Source of the DNA: Sanchytrium tribonematis | Lineage: Eukaryota; Sanchytriomycota; Sanchytriomycetes; Sanchytriales; Sanchytriaceae | Reading direction: 5' to 3' | DNA length: 11,959 nt | Assembly: GCA_018985235.1 (NCBI GenBank) | Contig: JADGIG010000236.1 | Location: 1-11,959 of the forward strand | Shown here: positions 6,860-11,959 of the stretch, piece after piece | How the letters are laid out: every line of letters begins with the position of its first letter | Numbering within the stretch: the stretch's first letter is position 1 | Made by a program: the position numbers and the translations under genes | Notes under the pieces: model-generated | Told to the model about the DNA's origin: nothing | Seen by the model: only the letters and a program-made list of their open reading frames with translations | Databases searched by the model: none

Positions 6860-9152
6860 CATGATTTAATTGTTGTAGAATTACTCTACAGATCTCTGCA
6901 ACATCCACATCCTCATGATATGTCAATTCTTTCATTTGATTCACCAATTTTGATTTCATGTCTTCATCTTTAATATCCGTATAAAATGACATGTAATAAA
7001 TGATTTCCAGAGTCTCTATCAATTGATCTGAATTATTTAGACATGAAATGAAATTTGATAGTAAAATTGGGTCAAATTTCAAATAAAAGCCATTTGAAAT
7101 TAATTGAAAACATCCAAAAATAGCTATTTCTGATGATCTATTTGATAAATAAACTACTTGAGATTCCCAATAATATGCATCTGTCTGAATTAATAGTGCC
7201 ATGGCCATTTTAATCTTCATTTTGAGTAATTTATCAAATTCGTGATTAAAATGATTGGATAATTTATAATGCTGATAAATAGCTGTTAAATCATCAAATA
7301 ATCTCAATTTGGTAGTCAATACTTTACAGAATCCTAAATAATCTGATATATAATCATCAGATTCATACTCAATGGCTGTTTTAGAAATGAGATGAGATAA
7401 TAAAATCCAATCCTTGTGAGTCTGATTGTATTTAAACAGCAATTTGACTAGTTTGAGACATTGAAATAGATCATTTACATTCTCTTTTGTTTGATTTTCC
7501 ATTAAAATGTGCTCTAAAGCTCTCAAAATACCATGATTTAGTAAATGTTCCACATTTGTAGTCGTATTTGCTAATTTGATCATAATTTCAATATAATTTG
7601 AGAAATATAGACTATGAATATCAGCATATCTATTCAATGCACTAATTATATCATGTGTCATGAATTGACTTGAAAAATCATCAATTTGCAAATGATTTAA
7701 AATAGTCAAAATATCATTTTCTAAAGATGAAATCATCAATAATTGCATCAAATCAGATAATAATCCATATTGTATACATTTTTCATCAAATTCATAAATA
7801 GAAATAGCAATAGCATCCAATTCATTTGAATTTAAAATGAGTTTCATGGTTTGCAATACTTCCAAATCGTGGTAAGATAGCACCATTTCAGTCTGATCAT
7901 GCTCAATTGGTACTTCTTTATCATTCATCGCATTTCTTGTTATGAATAATCCATTATATCCAGCTGGTTTTTCAAATTTAACCATTTTATCTGAAATGTC
8001 GTTCATTTTTGAAACAAATTCATCGTCATTCAAATTCAATTTCATGATGGATGGAATCACTGATTGAAAATGCTGTGCACTATATTCATTATCGAGCCCT
8101 AATAACATGAGATGCTTCCATTGATCTGATTTCATCACTGAAATAGGCAATTTTAACAAATCGAGTAATAATTCATGAAATATCAACTCATTAATAAAAT
8201 AAGGATATTTGCCACTTAATAGAGTGTTATAAATTGCAATAATCTCATTTACAAGCGCACCATTTCTCATTAATTGATTATAAATCTTAAAAATTTCAAT
8301 TTTATAAATGGGTGCTTCAGAATGAGTTTGTAGCAAATGAAATGCATATTGCATGTTTTCTTCAATCTCACTAGATAATTGGTTGGTTATAAAATCCATT
8401 GCTTTCTCTTTGGCTAATTTATTTGCCGTATGATTCACTCCAAATAAAATATGATTTTCTAATTTCATTTCATCTAAATTCTTTAATATTTTCAATAATT
8501 TAAGTTGGATGGCATGCGAATTGGATGTAATATCCAATGCTTTATTCAATTGTGGTCTCAATCCGTTGTAATAGGCTCTTTGTGATATTTTATATTTAAT
8601 CAAATGATTTAATAAGAAATCAATGCAAATGGGATACAATTCTGGATAATCTAATAATGCACAAGCACTTTTACACAAATAATCTCGTGCATAAATATCA
8701 GAATTGAAGAAATATTCAATTAATTGAATTTCATTCTCAGAAATATCACCAAATAGACCAGAATTAGAGTGAAAATGATAATACAATGCATATAGCATAT
8801 AAGATTGTGCTTTAACTGGCAAATGACTATCAATTTCACGAATAATATCCTTATTTGCATTTATAAACTCATAATTCATGTATTTAAATGGCAATTGATA
8901 ATTAATAATGCTTAATTGATCACCTAATTGTAATTTATAGTCTGATTTGAGTATATTTAAGAGTATTTCAAAGTAAATTCGGGATGGATGGATACGTAAT
9001 TCGTTGATAATCAGTGAAATACAATCATTTGTGATGATTTTAGGAACATCTTGTGTATTTTGAGATAATAGATAGATTTGATTGAGATTCATTTGCGAAT
9101 TTAGAGAGCTGTTTGTTTTAAAACAGTTTCTGAAGGATTGATTGGTTGGCAT
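6855..9152 (-). CDS. Large all-helical (HEAT/ARM-like) protein of unknown function
   Basis: The product is 765 residues from the first in-frame ATG (MPTNQSFRNC). It is made almost entirely of amphipathic helices rich in Leu, Ile, Asn and Lys, with recurring 35-45 residue blocks ending in a Leu-rich helix, for example LSYHDLEVLQTMKLILNSNE, ILTILNHLQIDDFSSQFM, HGILRALEHILMEN and LFQCLKLVKLLFKYNQ. This suggests an alpha-solenoid scaffold of the HEAT/armadillo kind. No catalytic motif, membrane segment or signal peptide is seen. It could be an adaptor, a karyopherin-like or a complex-scaffold subunit, but the sequence does not say which. The gene is strongly AT-biased. It is divergent from the secreted-protein gene at 9389 and in tandem with the deacetylase-like gene. 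Confidence 0.8.
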   Translation of the reverse strand: MPTNQSFRNCFKTNSSLNSQMNLNQIYLLSQNTQDVPKIITNDCISLIINELRIHPSRIYFEILLNILKSDYKLQLGDQLSIINYQLPFKYMNYEFINANKDIIREIDSHLPVKAQSYMLYALYYHFHSNSGLFGDISENEIQLIEYFFNSDIYARDYLCKSACALLDYPELYPICIDFLLNHLIKYKISQRAYYNGLRPQLNKALDITSNSHAIQLKLLKILKNLDEMKLENHILFGVNHTANKLAKEKAMDFITNQLSSEIEENMQYAFHLLQTHSEAPIYKIEIFKIYNQLMRNGALVNEIIAIYNTLLSGKYPYFINELIFHELLLDLLKLPISVMKSDQWKHLMLLGLDNEYSAQHFQSVIPSIMKLNLNDDEFVSKMNDISDKMVKFEKPAGYNGLFITRNAMNDKEVPIEHDQTEMVLSYHDLEVLQTMKLILNSNELDAIAISIYEFDEKCIQYGLLSDLMQLLMISSLENDILTILNHLQIDDFSSQFMTHDIISALNRYADIHSLYFSNYIEIMIKLANTTTNVEHLLNHGILRALEHILMENQTKENVNDLFQCLKLVKLLFKYNQTHKDWILLSHLISKTAIEYESDDYISDYLGFCKVLTTKLRLFDDLTAIYQHYKLSNHFNHEFDKLLKMKIKMAMALLIQTDAYYWESQVVYLSNRSSEIAIFGCFQLISNGFYLKFDPILLSNFISCLNNSDQLIETLEIIYYMSFYTDIKDEDMKSKLVNQMKELTYHEDVDVAEICRVILQQLNHE

Positions 9153-9388
9153 TTCATTATTTTAGAAAATAATTGTTTTGACGTATCGTGACGTCTCTTT
9201 TCGCAACAGAATGGGCTTTGTGATGACCCCGAAATGAGCTGCAAAATTTTGCCTTTACACAGTGTCTAGTTGTCTAATATCAGATCCTGTACTCCTATTG
9301 GACCAATTATCTTGGCTGTTAATATTGCATTGCCTTGACTTTTCTGTGCAGCAGTAGTTAAAAGCCGACGACATCTCTTTCATTACAA
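9153..9388. promoter_or_regulatory. Divergent promoter region with paired TGACGT sites
   Basis: It separates the helical-protein gene (-) from the secreted-protein gene (+). Two CRE half sites, TGACGTAT (9179-9186) and TGACGTCT (9189-9196), lie ten bases apart, about one helical turn, close to the reverse-strand start. A 12-base palindrome GCAAAATTTTGC is at 9241-9252. ATTGGACCAAT at 9297-9307 is a back-to-back pair of CCAAT boxes. TTAAAAG (9359-9365) lies just before the forward ATG. No RNA gene or longer ORF is seen. Confidence 0.45.
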
Positions 9389-10015
9389 ATGATTTTCATG
9401 ATTCTATTATCAATTATTTTCGGAAATGAAAAAGACGATTTTCGATTTGCTTCAAAAGTAGGTCATGACATTCAAAAAATTTTAAAAAAATTGAATGTTC
9501 AAGAAAAACATTTAAAATTCTTGTTCTTCAATAGACTAGTAGAAATTGCAAAAAATCTGGATTATATGGGCTATAGAGAAATTCTAATGGGTCGAAACGA
9601 TAATTCACAATGGCTTATCAATGAATTTGAGTCATTAAAGCAAATAGAAGTTTATGATAATAACTTAAAACGTTATGTGAGCAATTATAATGATGAAAAG
9701 GATCCAGAGAAAAAAATCGAAATGCGAAAAAATCTTGCTGAAACCTGGGTTAAATATTCTGCGGCATATAGAAGAATGGTACCAACCCCAGATTCATTGG
9801 ATGCAATTGAATCAGAAGCGGAACAATCTAAAAGGGAATTTGATCATACGTTTGAGTCAAATACAAGAAGAGTCAGAACTACATTTGATAAGTATTTATT
9901 TGAACCAGGCTATCATCAACCCTTTGAGACGGGGCTTATGAATACTGAATTAGCACGCACGTCTTCTGAAGGAAGGAACATCGATTCCATGGAGGTTGTC
10001 CCCCATGTCGCCTAA
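9389..10015 (+). CDS. Putative secreted helical protein, family not recognised
   Basis: The product is 208 residues from the first ATG after the promoter. The first 12 residues (MIFMILLSIIFG) are a short hydrophobic segment ending in Gly-Asn, which reads as a signal peptide though shorter than usual. The rest is soluble, cysteine-free and highly charged, mostly helical: Lys/Glu-rich helices around 35-120 (EKHLKFLFFNRLVEIAKNL, DPEKKIEMRKNLAETWVKY) and a more polar tail. A membrane segment and known motifs are absent. In a parasite such a protein could be a secreted factor, but that is speculation. The TAA stop overlaps AATAAA. Its neighbour downstream is capping protein alpha on the same strand, about 195 bases on. 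Confidence 0.75.
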   Translation: MIFMILLSIIFGNEKDDFRFASKVGHDIQKILKKLNVQEKHLKFLFFNRLVEIAKNLDYMGYREILMGRNDNSQWLINEFESLKQIEVYDNNLKRYVSNYNDEKDPEKKIEMRKNLAETWVKYSAAYRRMVPTPDSLDAIESEAEQSKREFDHTFESNTRRVRTTFDKYLFEPGYHQPFETGLMNTELARTSSEGRNIDSMEVVPHVA

Positions 10016-10028
10016 TAAAATCTTTATT
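10014..10028. terminator. Back-to-back poly(A) signals after the secreted-protein gene
   Basis: AATAAA (10014-10019) overlaps the TAA stop at 10013-10015. TTTATT (10023-10028) is AATAAA on the reverse strand. The arrangement copies the junction at 5222-5238 and would suit a convergent reverse-strand gene ending nearby. Confidence 0.5.
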
Positions 10029-10041
10029 ATTAAATCTTTTT

Positions 10042-10210
10042 TTAATATGTCGTATGCTCTGTATTATCACCAATTTGTATCCATCCATTCTCAATCCACT
10101 AAAATCCAATGGCTCTTGACATTTCTATACAGGAACAAATGTTTCAACTCATCAAATGTGGTTAATTGGGGATCGTTTTGCATCGTTTGAAGTAATCTTT
10201 TTTGAAACAT
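10042..10210 (-). CDS. Doubtful tiny gene, head-to-head with capping protein alpha
   Basis: From an ATG at 10210 the reverse strand reads MFQKRLLQTMQNDPQLTTFD, then ELKHLFLYRNVKSHWILVD and a TGA at 10091-10093 (39 residues). If GTCAAG...ATTTTAG (10099-10120, 22 bases) is an intron, the frame instead continues as WIENGWIQIGDNTEHTTY to a TAA at 10042-10044 (48 residues), followed 13 bases later by a reverse-strand AATAAA. The start codon overlaps the capping-protein start in the palindrome CATATG (10208-10213). In favour are the residue composition and the poly(A) signal; against are the small size, the donor, which is not GTAA or GTGAG, and the lack of any family match. The stretch must also hold the capping-protein promoter. 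Confidence 0.22.
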
Positions 10211-10915
10211 ATGGCAGATCTTCTCAAACTCGCACCAGCTGGTCAAATTGAGCACATGGCATCTGATTTATCAGCATTAACAGGACAAGATTACACCAAT
10301 GAGATCATCCAATATTTAGAATCCAATTTTTGTATTTTAAAATTAGATGATTTACCAGTCATGATCTCTCCATTCAACAAATCCAAACAAGAAGAAGATA
10401 CAGTATACACAGATATCCATGGTGTATTCAAATTATCCAAATCCACCCCAATTAAAGTATCCAATGCTCCAGAAAATGAATTATTCAAAATGTCCAATGA
10501 ATTACAAGAATATGTCACTGATTTTTACCCAAATGGCATTATTAGAGTATTTCATGATGAAAATGGCCACCATGTTCTCATCAATTCAACAGCTATCAAA
10601 TTAAATGCATTTTGGAGTTCTCATTGGATTTCACATTACCATTTTCCAAAAGATGGCAACATCACAGCCACCATTAAAGTATTAATCCACTATTATGAAG
10701 ATGGAAATGTGCAACAAACTGCAAATAAAACATTTACAATTGACCCAATTAAAGAATTTAACACTAAAAATGTATTGGATGTGATTAAAACTGTAGAACA
10801 CAAATATCATGAACAAATCAAGACTGCAGACATGACAGAGACATTTAAGAACTTGAGACGACAATTGCCATTGACTAAACAGGAAATTGAGTGGGAAAAA
10901 GTAATTTTAATTTGA
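10211..10915 (+). CDS. CAP1: F-actin-capping protein subunit alpha
   Basis: The product is 234 residues from the ATG at 10211 (MADLLKLAPAGQIEHMAS). The frame is open back to a TTG at 10202, which is not a credible start. The family signature is unmistakable in the second half: FYPNGIIRVFH, NAFWSSHWISHYHF, the conserved VLIHYYEDGNVQ, and near the C-terminus FKNLRRQLPLTKQEIEWEKV, the alpha-subunit block that precedes the actin-binding tentacle. With the beta subunit (not in this window) it caps barbed ends of actin filaments and controls cortical actin. It is somewhat shorter than the usual 260-290 residues, chiefly at the N-terminus, and the tail after EWEKV is only three residues, so the tentacle helix is shorter than in animals. 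Two overlapping AATAAA hexamers (10946-10956) lie about 30 bases after the TGA. Confidence 0.96.
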   Translation: MADLLKLAPAGQIEHMASDLSALTGQDYTNEIIQYLESNFCILKLDDLPVMISPFNKSKQEEDTVYTDIHGVFKLSKSTPIKVSNAPENELFKMSNELQEYVTDFYPNGIIRVFHDENGHHVLINSTAIKLNAFWSSHWISHYHFPKDGNITATIKVLIHYYEDGNVQQTANKTFTIDPIKEFNTKNVLDVIKTVEHKYHEQIKTADMTETFKNLRRQLPLTKQEIEWEKVILI

Positions 10916-10945
10916 TTTAGGTGGCTGGTTATCAAATGCTCAAGA

Positions 10946-10956
10946 AATAAAATAAA
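10946..10956 (+). terminator. Overlapping poly(A) signals of capping protein alpha
   Basis: AATAAAATAAA holds two AATAAA hexamers (10946-10951, 10951-10956), the ordinary downstream placement unlike the stop-overlapping signals elsewhere in the window. Confidence 0.55.
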
Positions 10957-10977
10957 TATTTGATTTTAGGGATTTAC

Positions 10978-11697
10978 TTAAACAGGTAATCCATCAATTG
11001 TTGCTCCGGGAGCTCCCTCTTGCAAATTTATGACAATGGTTTGTCTAGATGCAGCCATTCGACACCAACTTAACAACACATTGATGTGGGCGCAGGCAAA
11101 AAGAACACCAAAAAACAACATTGCAATCGCTCCTTTTCTACCTGTGTCGAAATGCTCCTTGGAAAAGTCATTCGCAACAAAATACACGCCTCCAAAAAAC
11201 AAAAGGACTAACGTGACTAAGATTTCAGCAGCATCCAGAGTACCAACCGGATGTGTGTGACTAACAGTAAAGGATCTGCTTGATGCCATTCGATGCATTC
11301 TCTTCTGCAATCTCTCAGGAATGACACATTGTTTCCCATTGTTGGCTTTTACAAAGCGAGCGAGATCTCTAGCTTGTACCTTTGTCAATTTCATACCTTG
11401 AAGAGCCATTCGTGCAGATTGTGCAATATCTTTTAAATTCGACTCAGAAATGGCTGCCTTTAAACGGGTTTTTAAACCATCATCAATCACAAGACACTCC
11501 TCAACGGGATTGGATAACAAGCAAGTTTTCAGCGCATTTGGCTCAATGAGGTCGACATCAATACCTTCTTTTTCTAACAATGGCAGCAATGTAGTACCAA
11601 TCAATATCTCCAAATTTGAGAAAGTTTGGGACAATTGAGGGTTGCCATTGAACATTGCGAGTGCAGTCAAAATTGAAAGTAACATGGGGAAGTGCAT
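10978..11697 (-). CDS. Membrane protein with signal peptide and two C-terminal TM helices, family unknown
   Basis: The product is 239 residues from the ATG at 11697. This start is chosen because MHFPMLLSILTALAMFNG is a good signal peptide. An ATG at 11817 would add 40 residues with no domain character and would bury the peptide. The middle (about 20-150) is soluble, with four Cys residues (LKTCLLSNPVEECLV and CVIPERLQKRMHRM among them) and basic helices. Two TM helices follow: EILVTLVLLFFGGVYFVA (about 158-176) and GAIAMLFFGVLFACAHINVL (about 188-208), joined by a short charged loop. The tail is short and polar. No known family is recognised. GC content is clearly higher than in neighbouring genes, and a CACGTG E-box lies upstream at 11726-11731. 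It converges with capping protein alpha, 62 bases apart. Confidence 0.78.
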   Translation of the reverse strand: MHFPMLLSILTALAMFNGNPQLSQTFSNLEILIGTTLLPLLEKEGIDVDLIEPNALKTCLLSNPVEECLVIDDGLKTRLKAAISESNLKDIAQSARMALQGMKLTKVQARDLARFVKANNGKQCVIPERLQKRMHRMASSRSFTVSHTHPVGTLDAAEILVTLVLLFFGGVYFVANDFSKEHFDTGRKGAIAMLFFGVLFACAHINVLLSWCRMAASRQTIVINLQEGAPGATIDGLPV

Positions 11698-11840
11698 TGC
11701 ATTGCTTTTAATACAAATAGGAGAACACGTGGTTGTACAAATATACCCCGCTGCTAATTGATTTGGCAGAACTTTGTCATACATAAAAATCGACTCGATT
11801 TGAAGCTGTCTTCTCATACCAATTATAAGTAATTGTTGTG

Positions 11841-11855
11841 TTTGTAACTTACAAA
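11841..11855. repeat. Inverted repeat TTTGTAA-C-TTACAAA
   Basis: A perfect 7-base inverted repeat with a one-base centre lies between two reverse-strand genes. It could be a dimeric transcription-factor site for the membrane-protein gene. Chance occurrence in AT-rich DNA is also possible. Confidence 0.35.
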
Positions 11856-11883
11856 TTAGTTATTATTTTAACTTTAAAATAGA

Positions 11884-11889
11884 TTTATT
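11884..11889 (-). terminator. Poly(A) signal overlapping the stop of the right-edge gene
   Basis: Reverse-strand AATAAA starts inside the TAA stop (11888-11890) and continues AATAAATCTATTTT, the same 14 bases that follow the ankyrin-gene stop. Confidence 0.5.
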
Positions 11890-11959
11890 AAATGGCTGTT
11901 TGATTGCCCACTTTTGGCTTTTGTTTTCGCCACTGTCGAATGTTTAATATCAATTGCTG
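11888..11959 (-). CDS. C-terminal end of an unidentified reverse-strand gene
   Basis: From the right edge the reverse strand is open for 23 codons (QQLILNIRQWRKQKPKVGNQ, then TAI) to a TAA at 11888-11890. The peptide is basic. The main support is that the stop overlaps AATAAA exactly as in other genes of this window and that the flanking 14 bases match those after the ankyrin gene. The fragment is too short to name, and another reverse frame is also open to the edge (ending GENKSQKWAIKQPFNKS...), so this is a moderate call. Confidence 0.45.
   Translation of the reverse strand, partial: QQLILNIRQWRKQKPKVGNQTAI

Noticed and set aside
9996-10190. Forward 64-residue frame between two genes
   Set aside because: It overlaps the end of the secreted-protein gene in another frame, has no protein-like composition and covers the 3' end of one gene and promoter of the next.
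1-11959. tRNA, rRNA, CRISPR array, insertion sequence or viral genes
   Set aside because: No cloverleaf, rRNA-like block, regularly spaced repeats, transposase or viral protein was seen; intergenic gaps are mostly under 240 bases and are explained by promoters and 3' ends.

Overview
This is an AT-rich, gene-dense stretch of nuclear DNA from a small eukaryote. The best clue to lineage is the gene at 2096-4778: its order of HR1 repeats, C2-like region, two C1 zinc fingers and an AGC kinase is that of fungal protein kinase C (Pkc1). Animal PKN has HR1 repeats but lacks the C1 fingers. Together with a capping-protein alpha gene, a chitin-deacetylase-like gene, very short intergenic spaces and a 19-base intron, this points to a fungus or near-fungal lineage with a compacted genome. 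An early-diverging parasitic group such as rozellids, aphelids or microsporidia relatives would fit, but the exact group is inference. There is no sign of bacterial, viral or plasmid DNA.

Layout: a GNAT acetyltransferase enters from the left edge (+, 1-441) and is convergent with an ankyrin-like protein (-, 465-1889). That gene shares a roughly 200-base divergent promoter region with the PKC-like kinase (+, 2096-4778, one 19-base intron). A small gene (+, 4885-5223, start uncertain) is convergent with a long low-complexity protein carrying a degenerate deacetylase domain (-, 5240-6682). A 21-base perfect direct repeat lies on each side of this pair. Next come a 765-residue all-helical protein (-, 6855-9152), a divergent promoter region, a putative secreted 208-residue protein (+, 9389-10015), a gap holding a doubtful tiny reverse-strand gene, F-actin capping protein alpha (+, 10211-10915), a two-pass membrane protein (-, 10978-11697) and the last codons of another reverse-strand gene (11888-11959).

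The genes do not form one pathway. Three have roles that fit growth and cell surface: the Pkc1-type kinase (cell-wall integrity signalling in fungi), the deacetylase-like protein (chitin wall) and capping protein (cortical actin). Co-regulation is not shown. Gene ends are very compact: in six of them the stop codon overlaps an AATAAA hexamer, and two convergent junctions carry back-to-back AATAAA/TTTATT signals. The strongest observation is the 19-base intron. Two further candidate micro-introns are weaker and are set out as alternatives.
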